Shown piece by piece: positions 52,173 to 61,334 of a stretch of 64,000 bases of DNA. Source of the DNA: Sulfurihydrogenibium azorense Az-Fu1 (GTDB lineage: Bacteria > Aquificota > Aquificia > Aquificales > Hydrogenothermaceae); the NCBI RefSeq assembly GCF_000021545.1, contig NC_012438.1, positions 62,001 through 126,000 of the forward strand, given 5' to 3'. The first letter of the stretch is position 1. Each line of letters begins with the position of its first letter. The notes under the pieces are model-generated. The model had not been told where the DNA came from, searched no databases, and saw nothing but the letters and a program-made list of their open reading frames with translations. A program made the position numbers and the translations under genes.

Positions 52173-53195
52173 CTATACGATATTAACTGATTTTTCTCCT
52201 TCTTCTATATATCCTATTATGAAAGGTTTTTCTCCTAAATCTTCAAGTATTTTGATAGTTTCTTTTTCATCTTTTTTATCTATAGCTATAATCAAACCTA
52301 TTCCCATATTAAATGTTTTATACATCTCTTCTTTTGGTACATTTCCTTCTTTTTGTATCCATTTAAATATAGGTAAAACTTCCCATGAACCTTCTTCTAT
52401 AACTGCTTTAAGACCATCTTTTATAACTCTTATTAAGTTTCCGGGAATTCCTCCACCTGTTATATGGGCAATGGATTTTATATCTATCTTTTCTGCCAGA
52501 GTTAAAACAGTGTTAACGTATATCTTAGTTGGTGTTAAAAGCTCTTCTCCTAAGGTTTTACAAAACTCTTCAAAGTAATCTTTATAGTCATATCCCTTTA
52601 TCTCTACAATCTTTCTAACTAAAGAGTAGCCATTACTGTGAATACCTGAAGATGTAAGACCGATTAAAATATTTCCTTTTTCTGTTTTACTTCCATCTAA
52701 CATCTTGTCTTTTTCTACTATCCCTACTGCAAAACCTGCAAGGTCGTACTCTCCTTCATCGTACATTCCAGGCATTTCTGCGGTTTCTCCACCTACCAAA
52801 GAACATCCTGCTAATTCACATCCTTTTGCAATACCTTTTATAACTTCTACAGCTGTTTGTGGTTTTAGTTTTCCTGTTGCAAAGTAATCAAGGAAAAATA
52901 AAGGTTTTGACGTTGTAGTGATTAAATCGTTAACACACATTGCCACAAGGTCTATTCCTATTGTGTCGTGTTTATCAAGGATTTGAGCTATTTTAAGTTT
53001 TGTGCCCACTCCATCAGTTGAAGAGGTTATAACAGGGTTTTTGTACTTTAAGATATCTAAAAGATATGCTGAAGCAAAACCACCAATCGGTGTTATTACA
53101 TTTTTTGTAAAAGTCTTTTTAGCGTATCCTTTAATTTCTTCTACAAACTTATCAGCTTTTTCTATGTCAACTCCAGCATCTTTGTAAGTCAGCAT
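52173..53195 (-). CDS. purM: phosphoribosylformylglycinamidine cyclo-ligase
   Basis: 340 residues: YKDAGVDIEKADKFVEEIK, TSTDGVGTKLKIAQ, CVNDLITTTSKPLFFLDYFATGKL, GCSLVGGETAEMPGMY and AHITGGGIPGNLIRV. All are conserved PurM motifs for ATP and substrate binding. It catalyses the fifth purine step (AIR synthetase). It is in the minus-strand pgpA-purM-purN run. Confidence 0.96.
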   Translation of the reverse strand: MLTYKDAGVDIEKADKFVEEIKGYAKKTFTKNVITPIGGFASAYLLDILKYKNPVITSSTDGVGTKLKIAQILDKHDTIGIDLVAMCVNDLITTTSKPLFFLDYFATGKLKPQTAVEVIKGIAKGCELAGCSLVGGETAEMPGMYDEGEYDLAGFAVGIVEKDKMLDGSKTEKGNILIGLTSSGIHSNGYSLVRKIVEIKGYDYKDYFEEFCKTLGEELLTPTKIYVNTVLTLAEKIDIKSIAHITGGGIPGNLIRVIKDGLKAVIEEGSWEVLPIFKWIQKEGNVPKEEMYKTFNMGIGLIIAIDKKDEKETIKILEDLGEKPFIIGYIEEGEKSVNIV

Positions 53196-53209
53196 CTTCT
53201 ACCCCTTCT

Positions 53210-53698
53210 TTAAAATTTAAAAATCCAGATTAAAGAGTGTAAAGTCATCCAGCTGTAAATCCCTGCCATAACATCATCTACAACTATTCCCACACCCATA
53301 GGATACTTTTCAAGAGCTTTTATTGGAGGAGGTTTTACTATATCTACTATCCTAAAAATTATAAAACCCAAGATAAAGTAAGTTAATGCTTGATTTAACT
53401 GTATTTTAGAAGGGTCTATACCCAACATTGTAATCATATACCCAGCTACCTCATCTATACTTACAAAGGAAGGGTCTTTATCATTGTAAATCCTGCTAAC
53501 TTCGTAAGAAGCCCATATACCTATAAAAATAACAGACAACGTTATAGATATTTGAGCCATTAAACCTTTGTCCCAGTATAGGTAAAAAAAAGGTATTGCA
53601 CCTAACGTTCCTACAGTACCAGGAGCTATTGGAAACTTTCCTAAGTAGAAGGATGTAGCTAAAAATAAAGCAATTTTGTCTTTTAGGCTCATTTTCAC
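53210..53698 (-). CDS. pgpA: phosphatidylglycerophosphatase A
   Basis: 162 residues with three to four membrane helices. LATSFYLGKFPIAPGTVGTLGAIPFF and GVGIVVDDVMAGIYS, containing the catalytic acidic residues, are diagnostic of PgpA/YutG. It removes the phosphate from phosphatidylglycerophosphate. It complements the CDP-alcohol phosphotransferase encoded at 9627-10250 if that enzyme is PgsA. Confidence 0.92.
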   Translation of the reverse strand: MKMSLKDKIALFLATSFYLGKFPIAPGTVGTLGAIPFFYLYWDKGLMAQISITLSVIFIGIWASYEVSRIYNDKDPSFVSIDEVAGYMITMLGIDPSKIQLNQALTYFILGFIIFRIVDIVKPPPIKALEKYPMGVGIVVDDVMAGIYSWMTLHSLIWIFKF

Positions 53699-53749
53699 TC
53701 CGATGTTATTTAAAATAGGATATAATTATATCATATCGGAGGTGAGACT

Positions 53750-53851
53750 ATGGACGTAGGTACTTGGTTTCCCATCATAATCTTAGGAATGGTTATATTC
53801 ACTTTTGTTATTTTCGGGATTTTCGTTTATTTAGACAGAGATAAAGAGTGA
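53750..53851 (+). CDS. 33-residue single-helix membrane peptide upstream of thiE
   Basis: ATG at 53750 follows GGAGGTGAGACT, and TATAAT lies at 53721-53726. The product is MDVGTWFPIIILGMVIF then TFVIFGIFVYLDRDKE: one long hydrophobic helix with a short charged C-terminus. The stop codon overlaps the thiE ATG (TGATG). It resembles small respiratory-complex accessory subunits in shape only; no family can be assigned. Confidence 0.6.
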   Translation: MDVGTWFPIIILGMVIFTFVIFGIFVYLDRDKE

Positions 53852-54396
53852 TGCATAGGTTTTACTTTATAACAGATAGAAAAAAGTTTAAAAAACCTTT
53901 TTTAGATACTGTAAAAGAAGTTTTAGAAAAAGGTGTAAGACTTATTCAAATAAGGGAAAAGGACTTACCTGATGATGAACTATACAAGTTAGCAGAAAGT
54001 GTTTTAGAGATATCAAAAGGTTATGATGCTAAAATTTTTATAAATTCAAGGGTTGACATAGCTTATATGTTAGGGTTAGACGGTGTTCATCTTACCTCAA
54101 GAAGCGTTCCTGTAAGTGTTGTTAAACGAAAATTTCCTGATTTAATAGTTGGTAAATCTTGCCATAGTGTAGAAGATGTTTTAAATGCTGAGGATGAGGG
54201 AGCTGACTACGTTTTCATATCTCCTATTTTTGAAGTAGAGGGGAAAGGAAAACCAATTGGTATAGAAGGATTAAAAAAGGTTTTAGAAGTTGCTAAGATT
54301 CCTGTTTATGCCCTTGGAGGTATTAACAATTCCAATGTTGAAGAAATACTTAAAACTGGTGTCTATGGAGTAGCAGGAATAAGATTATTCTTATAA
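53851..54396 (+). CDS. thiE: thiamine-phosphate synthase
   Basis: 181 residues from ATG 53851 (a GTG one codon earlier is also possible). The TIM-barrel motifs are FITDRKKF, LIQIREKDL, FINSRVDIAYMLGLDGVHL, VGKSCHSVEDVLNAEDEGADYVFISPIF and VYALGGINNSNVEEIL. It couples the pyrimidine and thiazole halves of thiamine; the related TenI is an alternative. Confidence 0.9.
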   Translation: MHRFYFITDRKKFKKPFLDTVKEVLEKGVRLIQIREKDLPDDELYKLAESVLEISKGYDAKIFINSRVDIAYMLGLDGVHLTSRSVPVSVVKRKFPDLIVGKSCHSVEDVLNAEDEGADYVFISPIFEVEGKGKPIGIEGLKKVLEVAKIPVYALGGINNSNVEEILKTGVYGVAGIRLFL

Positions 54397-54410
54397 ACGA
54401 GGTAAAACAG

Positions 54411-55439
54411 TTGTCTATTGAAAAATCTCCTCATGACTGGTTTTTTAAGATGATATTTAGTCAAAAACAGAATGTAGAATCTTTCTTAGAGATATTTTTA
54501 CCTCAACTTTATGAATGCATTATTCCAAACTCTTTAAAACTTTCTGATACAGAGAAATTTTCTAAAAAGTATAAAAAATTTTTCCTTGATTTAGCATTTG
54601 ATTGTAAACTTAAGGATAAGGAAGGAAACACAATCGATGGACAGATATACATAGTTTTTGAGCATAAATCTTACCCAGATAAACATACTCCATCCCAAAT
54701 CTCATTTTATAAATCAGTTATGATGGAAGAAGATGAGAGACTATCAAGACCGTATAGACCTGTTATACCAATAGTTTTTTATCACGGAGAAAAAAGTTGG
54801 AACATACCCACAGACATACCTCAACAGTTTAATACTTTAGGTAATTTGGAAAAGTACTTACACTCTTTAAGTTATATACTTTTCGATGTATCTAAAGTAG
54901 ATGAGAGTTTCTTGATAGAAAAGATTTATTTGAATGCTTGCTTAATTTCTGGAGTGTTTACTTTAAAAAATATTTTCAAAGACCTAAAATACCTAAGACC
55001 TGTATTGGAAAAACTTATCCTTGATGATGTGAAAGACTGCCTTTATATTATTATCGACTATACAGTAATAGTTAAAAAAGATTTAGAAACAATAGAGAAA
55101 ATATTAGAAGAGATAGGAGGTGAAGAGAAGATGATGACTCTAACAGAAAAATGGAAGATGGAAGGACTAAAGAAAGGTATGGAAGAAGGACTACAACAAG
55201 GCCTACAACAAGGACTACAACAAGGCCTACAACAAGGTCTACAACAAGGTCAAATCTTAGATGCTCAAGATTCTATCATTGAGATATTAGAAGCCAAGTT
55301 TGATTTTGTTTCTGAAGATTTAAAAAACAAAGTAAAGTCTATCAATGATTTAACAGTATTAAAAGATTTAAGAAAAAGAGCTGTAAAGGTTAACAGTATT
55401 GAAGAATTTATAAGTATCCTAAAAGAAAAACAGGAGTAG
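54411..55439 (+). CDS. Rpn family recombination-promoting nuclease/putative transposase
   Basis: 342 residues from TTG at 54411 (GAGG upstream). SPHDWFFKMIFSQKQNVESFLEIFLP and DGQIYIVFEHKSYPDKHTPSQI (PD-(D/E)XK core with EHK) identify the Rpn/PDDEXK transposase-like family. ALTEKWK-type helix and a run of five GLQQ repeats precede the C-terminal helical region. It is intact, unlike the remnant at 16327. In E. coli such proteins stimulate recA-independent recombination. Confidence 0.9.
   Translation: MSIEKSPHDWFFKMIFSQKQNVESFLEIFLPQLYECIIPNSLKLSDTEKFSKKYKKFFLDLAFDCKLKDKEGNTIDGQIYIVFEHKSYPDKHTPSQISFYKSVMMEEDERLSRPYRPVIPIVFYHGEKSWNIPTDIPQQFNTLGNLEKYLHSLSYILFDVSKVDESFLIEKIYLNACLISGVFTLKNIFKDLKYLRPVLEKLILDDVKDCLYIIIDYTVIVKKDLETIEKILEEIGGEEKMMTLTEKWKMEGLKKGMEEGLQQGLQQGLQQGLQQGLQQGQILDAQDSIIEILEAKFDFVSEDLKNKVKSINDLTVLKDLRKRAVKVNSIEEFISILKEKQE
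55188..55247 (+). repeat. 12-bp coding minisatellite, five units
   Basis: GGACTACAACAA-type units repeat five times (GGA, GGC, GGA, GGC, GGT at the first codon), encoding GLQQ each time. The alternation of GGA and GGC suggests expansion in 24-base steps. Copy number changes would alter the protein by 4 or 8 residues without a frameshift. Confidence 0.95.
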
Positions 55440-55443
55440 TACT

Positions 55444-56010
55444 ATGAAAATACTTTACATTCACGGATTTAACTCAGCTGGCTACGGTGATAAGATTAAC
55501 TATTTAAGGGAGGCATTTAAACCAAGAAATGTAATATCTCCAACTTTACATTACGACCCGGAAGAAGCTGTATCTCAACTTGAGTTTTTGGTAAAAGCAA
55601 TAAAAGAAAAAGATAAGCTTTATATATTTGGCACATCTTTAGGAGGGTTTTACGCTCTTTACTTAACAGAGAGATTTAAAGTTCCTAGTGTACTAATAAA
55701 TCCTTCTATAGACCCTTACACTTCATTACAAAAACAAGTTGGACCCCAAAAAAACTTTAAAACAGACGAAGAGTACATATTCACTCAAGATCATCTTGAA
55801 AAGCTAAAAAATTACTATATTAAAGACTTAAACTCTTTAAAAGATTTAGTTTACGTTTATTTAGATGAAGAAGATGAACTTTTAGATAGTAAAAAGACGG
55901 CAGAATACTTTAAAGGTTTTCACGTTGTAATGTATCCCGGCGGTAATCACCGTTTTACCCATATGAAAGAGTTGATAGAAGATTTTAAAAAAATCTTGGA
56001 GGCAAAATGA
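55444..56010 (+). CDS. YqiA-like alpha/beta-hydrolase esterase
   Basis: 188 residues: MKILYIHGFNSAGYGDKINYLRE, the nucleophile elbow FGTSLGGFYALYL (Ser), the acid in LDEEDELLD and the His in PGGNHRFTHM. This is the UPF0227/YqiA esterase type. Natural substrate is unknown. Its stop overlaps the carB start (ATGA), so translation is coupled. Confidence 0.85.
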   Translation: MKILYIHGFNSAGYGDKINYLREAFKPRNVISPTLHYDPEEAVSQLEFLVKAIKEKDKLYIFGTSLGGFYALYLTERFKVPSVLINPSIDPYTSLQKQVGPQKNFKTDEEYIFTQDHLEKLKNYYIKDLNSLKDLVYVYLDEEDELLDSKKTAEYFKGFHVVMYPGGNHRFTHMKELIEDFKKILEAK

Positions 56011-57593
56011 AGAAAGTAATAATTTTAGGAAGTGGTCCTAACAGAATAGGACAAGGTGTTGAGTTTGATTACGCTTGTGTTCACTGTGTTTGGTCATTAA
56101 GAGAAGAAGGATACCAAGCAATAATGGTAAACTGCAACCCTGAAACAGTCTCTACAGACTACGACACTTCAGATAAACTCTTTTTTGAACCTATAGTTTT
56201 AGAGGATGTTTTCAACATAATAGAAAGGGAAAAACCTGATGGTGTTGTTGTTCAGTTTGGAGGTCAAACACCTTTAAAACTTGCAAAACCCCTTGAAAAG
56301 TTAAATGTCCCTATTTTGGGAACATCTCCAGAAAGTATAGATATAGCAGAAGATAGAGAAAGATTTAGAGACCTAATTATAAGTTTAGGTTTAAAACAAC
56401 CTGAAAGTGGTATAGCAAGGTCAAAAGAGGAAGCTCTAAAAATTGCTGAAGAGATAGGATACCCAGTTTTAGTAAGACCTTCCTACGTTTTAGGTGGAAG
56501 GGCGATGAGACTAGTTTACGATACATCAGAGCTACTTCAGTATATAGAAGAAGCTGTAACTGTAACAGAAGATAAACCAATTTTAATAGATAAGTTTTTA
56601 GATGGAAGTATTGAGGTTGATGTTGACTGTGTATGTGATGGTGATGATGTTTTGGTTGGAGCTGTGATGGAGCATATTGAAGAGGCAGGAATTCACTCAG
56701 GAGACAGTGCAACCTGTATTCCTCACTACACTCTTGATGATGAGATAGTAGTAAAAATAAAACAGCAATCTAAAAAACTTGCAAAAGCTTTAAACACAAT
56801 AGGACTTATAAACATACAGTATGCAATAAAAGACGGTGAGATATACGTAATAGAAGCAAATCCAAGAGCATCAAGAACAGTTCCATTTGTAAGTAAAGCT
56901 ATCGGTTATCCTTTAGCTAAAATTGCATCAAAAGTTATGGTAGGTAAAAAGTTAAAAGAAATAGTTCCTCAAGTTTTCCAAATAAAAGATGTTCATCCAG
57001 CTTCTGACTTTTTATCAGTTGACTTTCCTTACTACGCAGTTAAGGAAGTAGTATTTCCTTGGAACAGGTTTCCAGAGGTAGACCCTATACTTGGACCTGA
57101 GATGAAGAGTACGGGAGAAGTTATGGGAATAGACAAGGACTTTGGACTTGCTTACTGGAAAGCTCAAGCAGGAGCCGGACAAATACTACCTCAATCAGGA
57201 AACGTCTTTATCTCAGTAGCAGATAAAGATAAACCACAAATAATAGATATAGCAAAACAACTTTTAGACCTTGGATTTAAGATATACGCCACTTCTGGAA
57301 CCTATAGATTTTTACAACAAAACGGTATTAATGCAACTCTTGTAAACAAGTTATCTGAAGAAAGACCAAATATAGTAGATAGGATAAAAAATAGTGAGAT
57401 AGCTATGATTATAAATACTCCATCTGGAAAAAGAGAAAGGTCAGACGCATACTACATAAGAAGAGCGGCTGTAGCTACAAAAACACCTTACTTTACCACT
57501 GTAAGAGGAGCTTCTGCTGCAGTTATGGCAATAAAGTCTTACAAGGAAAAAGGTTTAAACGTCATTGCATTACAAGATATGGAGGCTAAGTAA
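56007..57593 (+). CDS. carB: carbamoyl-phosphate synthase large subunit, C-terminal half (split gene)
   Basis: 528 residues corresponding to the second synthetase half of CarB. It begins KVIILGSGPNRIGQGVEFDYACVH, which is internal in full-length CarB, continues through the ATP-grasp domain (RPSYVLGGRAMRLVYD, EANPRASRTVPFVSKAIG) and ends with the MGS-like allosteric domain (GFKIYATSGTYRFL). The first half is not in the window. Separate halves are known in Aquifex and some archaea. It makes carbamoyl phosphate for pyrimidines and arginine. Confidence 0.94.
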   Translation: MKKVIILGSGPNRIGQGVEFDYACVHCVWSLREEGYQAIMVNCNPETVSTDYDTSDKLFFEPIVLEDVFNIIEREKPDGVVVQFGGQTPLKLAKPLEKLNVPILGTSPESIDIAEDRERFRDLIISLGLKQPESGIARSKEEALKIAEEIGYPVLVRPSYVLGGRAMRLVYDTSELLQYIEEAVTVTEDKPILIDKFLDGSIEVDVDCVCDGDDVLVGAVMEHIEEAGIHSGDSATCIPHYTLDDEIVVKIKQQSKKLAKALNTIGLINIQYAIKDGEIYVIEANPRASRTVPFVSKAIGYPLAKIASKVMVGKKLKEIVPQVFQIKDVHPASDFLSVDFPYYAVKEVVFPWNRFPEVDPILGPEMKSTGEVMGIDKDFGLAYWKAQAGAGQILPQSGNVFISVADKDKPQIIDIAKQLLDLGFKIYATSGTYRFLQQNGINATLVNKLSEERPNIVDRIKNSEIAMIINTPSGKRERSDAYYIRRAAVATKTPYFTTVRGASAAVMAIKSYKEKGLNVIALQDMEAK

Positions 57594-58831
57594 TGTTAAC
57601 GTATCAAGAAGCATTAAGTGTAATACTTGAAAATACAAAAATCTTAGGAAAAGAAAAAGTTTTTTTAAATGATGCTCTAAACAGAGTTTTAGCAGAAGAC
57701 ATAGTGGCAGACAGAGATAATCCACCTGCTGATAACAGTGGTATGGATGGTTTTGCAGTAAGGTATGAAGATATAGTAGGTGCAAGCCAGACAAATCCAG
57801 CAGTTTTAAAAATATTCGGAGAAAGTAAAGCTGGAGACATTCCACCAGTATTAGAAAAAGGCTATGCTATACCTATATACACTGGTGCTCTCATTCCCCA
57901 AGGAGCTGACACAGTAATTCAAAAAGAGTTTACAAAGGTTGAAGATGGAAAAGTATACATATACAAAGAGTTAAAAAAAGGTTCTAACATAAGACCAAAA
58001 GCTGGAGATTATAAAAAAGGAGATGTTTTAATAAAATCTGGAAAAACCCTAAGACCACCTGAAATAGGAATACTTTCTTCAGTAAACAAACCTACAGTAT
58101 ACGTTTACCAAAAACCTAGAGTAGCAATAATCACAACAGGAGATGAGATTTTAGACTTAGCAGAGCCTATAACAAAAGAGTCCCAAATAAGAACATCAAA
58201 TACGTACTCTCTTTACGCCCAAGTATTACAAGTAGGTGCTTATCCTACAGTTATAGGATTTGCAAAGGATAACCCAGAAGATATAAGAGAAAAGTTAAAA
58301 TACGCTAAAAACTTTGATATAGTTCTTACAACAGGTGGAGTGTCTGTAGGAGAGTACGATTTGGTTAAGGATTTTGTAAAAGAAGTTTTAAATGTTAATA
58401 TTCATTTTTGGAAAGTTGCTATAAAACCGGGTAAACCTCTTGTTTTTGGAACTTGGGGAGAAGATAACAGTAAACTATTTTTTGGTATTCCGGGTAATCC
58501 GGTTGCATCTATGGTTGTTTTTGAAGTTTTTGTAAAACCTGCTTTAAGTAAAATGATGGGATATGAAAAAATACACAGTCTTACTGTAGATGCTATCTTA
58601 ACTCAAGATTTTAGCAGGAAATCAGCTGATAGACTTGAGTTTATAAGAGTCAATGTTGAATATAAAAATGGAAATTTCTACGCAACACCATTCGGAAAGC
58701 AAGGTTCCAACATATTAACAGGAATGGTTAACGCCAATGGCTTAGGTATAGTAGAAGTAGGTGTTGAATCGTTAAAAAAAGATGATAAAATTAGAGTAGT
58801 ACTGTTTGATACGGAGTTTTTGTATGGTTAG
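57593..58831 (+). CDS. moeA: molybdopterin molybdenumtransferase
   Basis: 412 residues. DNPPADNSGMDGFAVRYEDI, GYAIPIYTGALIPQGADTVIQ, the MoCF domain TTGGVSVGEYDLVKDF and KPGKPLVFG then FFGIPGNPVASMVVFEVF are conserved MoeA motifs. It inserts molybdate into adenylylated molybdopterin. Its stop codon is overlapped by the lipoprotein protease gene, and its start overlaps the carB stop by one base. Confidence 0.95.
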   Translation: MLTYQEALSVILENTKILGKEKVFLNDALNRVLAEDIVADRDNPPADNSGMDGFAVRYEDIVGASQTNPAVLKIFGESKAGDIPPVLEKGYAIPIYTGALIPQGADTVIQKEFTKVEDGKVYIYKELKKGSNIRPKAGDYKKGDVLIKSGKTLRPPEIGILSSVNKPTVYVYQKPRVAIITTGDEILDLAEPITKESQIRTSNTYSLYAQVLQVGAYPTVIGFAKDNPEDIREKLKYAKNFDIVLTTGGVSVGEYDLVKDFVKEVLNVNIHFWKVAIKPGKPLVFGTWGEDNSKLFFGIPGNPVASMVVFEVFVKPALSKMMGYEKIHSLTVDAILTQDFSRKSADRLEFIRVNVEYKNGNFYATPFGKQGSNILTGMVNANGLGIVEVGVESLKKDDKIRVVLFDTEFLYG

Positions 58832-60104
58832 AAAGTTAGGTATCTTTAGTTTATTTTTATTATTTTTGGTTTTGTCTTGTGCTACAGTTCAAGACCCTTT
58901 AACTGGTAAACCTACTTTTACATTATTACCACCAGAACAAGAGATAGCCATAGGGAAAAAAGTAATCCCTCAAGCAATAAATGAAAACAATGGACTTTAT
59001 CCTGATGAAGAAGTTCAAAACTACATAAGAAAAATAGGATATAAAGTAGCATCAAAATCTCCAAGACAAGTTGATTACCAATTTTTCTTAGTTAATTCAA
59101 AAGAAGTAAACGCCTTTGCTCTCCCTGGAGGACCAGTTTTTGTAAACAGAGGACTTGTCCTTATATTAGACAATGAGTCTGAACTTGCAGGTGTAATAGC
59201 CCACGAGGTAGGACACATCACAGCAAGACACCACGCAAAATTTTTAGAAAAGACTTACGGAATAAACATACTTTTAAACATTTTAGCTATTGCCACCTCA
59301 AACTCTCAGTATCAACAGCTTATAATGCAGCTGGCACAGGTATCAGCAGGACTTTTACAGTTAAAGTACAGCCGAGACCAAGAAAATGAAGCGGATGCCC
59401 TTGGAGTTAGGTTTACCTATGAAGCTGGATACGACCCAAGAGGTTTGATATCCACTTTTGAAAAATTCAAATCTATGGAAAAAGTAAACGCACCTAAGTG
59501 GCTTTTAACCCACCCTTTACCTGAAGATAGAATAAAAAATGTATCTATCTTGATAGAAACAAAGTATCCTGATAAATTACTTTTGAAAAAAGACAGTGAA
59601 GAGTTTAAAATCGTAAAGCAAAAACTTTTAAAAACCAATGAAAGTTTTCAACTTGTAGAAGATGCAAAGGAAAACATAAAAAATAAAAACTTCTCTGCAG
59701 CATTATCAAACCTTAACAAAGCTATTTCCCTATTTCCTAACAATAATGCTGCTTACACTTACAGAGCTTTAGTTTACTATAGTTTAAAAGACTACCAAAA
59801 AGCTTATTTAGACTCGGTAAAAGCTTACAATTTAGATAAAAACTACTTCCTCCCAAGACTGATTTTAGGAGCTTCTTTGGTAAAGATGAACCAGTATAAA
59901 GAAGCTATAATTGTATTAGAAGATGCTAAAAAACTCATAGATACTAATCCAGACCTTTACTACTTTTTAGGTGTGGCTTACCAAGAATACGGAGATAAAA
60001 ATCTTGCAATTGAAAACTTAAAGACAGCTCTCAATTTAACTGATGGAAAAAGAGGATGGGAAAGTGATGCAAAATTAAGGTTAAGAAGTTTAGGCTATAT
60101 TTAA
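58824..60104 (+). CDS. M48 family metalloprotease lipoprotein with TPR repeats
   Basis: 426 residues from ATG 58824 (GGAG at 58815). A lipobox (LVLSC) ends the signal peptide, so it is probably an outer-membrane or periplasmic lipoprotein. The M48 zinc site is VIAHEVGHITARHHA with the third ligand in QENEADALG. The C-terminal 150 residues contain TPR-like helices (ALSNLNKAISLFPNNNAAYTYRA). This is the BepA-like layout, used in outer-membrane protein quality control. It converges on the diguanylate cyclase gene. Confidence 0.92.
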   Translation: MVRKLGIFSLFLLFLVLSCATVQDPLTGKPTFTLLPPEQEIAIGKKVIPQAINENNGLYPDEEVQNYIRKIGYKVASKSPRQVDYQFFLVNSKEVNAFALPGGPVFVNRGLVLILDNESELAGVIAHEVGHITARHHAKFLEKTYGINILLNILAIATSNSQYQQLIMQLAQVSAGLLQLKYSRDQENEADALGVRFTYEAGYDPRGLISTFEKFKSMEKVNAPKWLLTHPLPEDRIKNVSILIETKYPDKLLLKKDSEEFKIVKQKLLKTNESFQLVEDAKENIKNKNFSAALSNLNKAISLFPNNNAAYTYRALVYYSLKDYQKAYLDSVKAYNLDKNYFLPRLILGASLVKMNQYKEAIIVLEDAKKLIDTNPDLYYFLGVAYQEYGDKNLAIENLKTALNLTDGKRGWESDAKLRLRSLGYI

Positions 60105-61330
60105 TAAATAACCTTGTTCCTTCCAGATTCTTTAGCCTTGTATAGTTTTTTATCTACATCTTCTATTATCCTATCTACAGGTTCTCCTGGATGTACTTCT
60201 TTAACTCCAAAACTTGCTGTTATCTTAATCTCTTTTCCGTTGTATATCAAAGGTGTTTTTTCTAAAGTTTCTCTTATTTTTTCAGCTATTACAATAGCTT
60301 CTTCTAAAGTTGTGTTTGGAAGGAGAATTATAAACTCCTCACCACCAAATCTGAATATATAGTCAGATTTTCTCAAGTTTTGCTTTATTATTTTAACGAA
60401 ATGTTTTAAAGCTTCATCTCCAGCTAAATGACCGTAAGTATCATTTATCTTTTTAAAAAAGTCAATATCTGCAATTATGATTGATATAGGAAGTCTTGTA
60501 AGCTCAGAAATTTCAAAGTGCTTTTGTAAAATTACGTTAAATCCTCTTCTTGTCGAAACTCCTGTTAATGGATCTTTAGCAAATTCAAGTGCTAAAAGTT
60601 TAGTGTTTAGGTAAGAAAAGTTATTTATATTCTGAAGTAGAATATTTTCTATTTCATTTAAGATGAAGAATAATTCTTTATAAAATCCTTGATTTTTATA
60701 GCTTTGAGCTATTTCTATTAAATTATGGAAGTTTTTATGTAAGAATTTAATGTTTTTGAATATTATCTCTTCTTCTATAAGCTGTTTTCCTTCTTCCTTT
60801 AACCAGATTCTAAACTCACAGGATTTGTAGTCTACACTATCAAAATCTCTATCAGTAATGATTGAGTATAGAAAGTTTCTAAGATACTCAATATGTGATT
60901 TTAAAGGTCTAGAGAGCTGATAAATCATCTCACTTGGTATTATATGGTTTTCTAAAAATGTTAAGTTGTTTATTTCTCTTTTAGTATAACTTTCAACATA
61001 TCCTTTTGAAAAGGAGTTTACTATATCTTCAAAAAGTCTCTCTACCCTCTTAGCTTCTCTTAAATCTACATTGTTAGGTAAGTGGGCTATGAAATTTTTT
61101 CTCAAAAAGTCAAAAAGAGATACAGCTTCAACAAAAATAACATCGCTTTCTGCAAAAAATAATCCTATTTCTTCAAAAGATTTAACCTTATTTTTATCTT
61201 TTAATGTTTGAGTAAGTAAATCTTTTATTTGGAATAGACTTTCTTTACATAAAAAAGATTTAAATTTTTTTTCAACGTATGTCAAAAGTCTAGAAAAAAT
61301 TACATCAATTTTTTCTTCTGTTATAACCAT
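60101..61330 (-). CDS. CZB-GGDEF diguanylate cyclase, probable zinc sensor
   Basis: 409 residues. The C-terminal GGDEF domain is complete: DPLTGVSTRRGFNVIL, IIADIDFFKKINDTYGHLAGDEAL and FRFGGEEFIILLP (residues 329-333). Residues about 140-210 fit a CZB zinc-binding domain: His146, Cys171 (CEFRIWL), His198 and His202 (LHKNFH). The Cys-His spacing of 27 and His-His spacing of 4 match E. coli DgcZ as I recall it. A further helical N-terminal region (1-130) is unassigned. It lies 4 bases after the EAL/HDOD gene. Confidence 0.83.
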   Translation of the reverse strand: MVITEEKIDVIFSRLLTYVEKKFKSFLCKESLFQIKDLLTQTLKDKNKVKSFEEIGLFFAESDVIFVEAVSLFDFLRKNFIAHLPNNVDLREAKRVERLFEDIVNSFSKGYVESYTKREINNLTFLENHIIPSEMIYQLSRPLKSHIEYLRNFLYSIITDRDFDSVDYKSCEFRIWLKEEGKQLIEEEIIFKNIKFLHKNFHNLIEIAQSYKNQGFYKELFFILNEIENILLQNINNFSYLNTKLLALEFAKDPLTGVSTRRGFNVILQKHFEISELTRLPISIIIADIDFFKKINDTYGHLAGDEALKHFVKIIKQNLRKSDYIFRFGGEEFIILLPNTTLEEAIVIAEKIRETLEKTPLIYNGKEIKITASFGVKEVHPGEPVDRIIEDVDKKLYKAKESGRNKVIY

Positions 61331-61334
61331 AACA

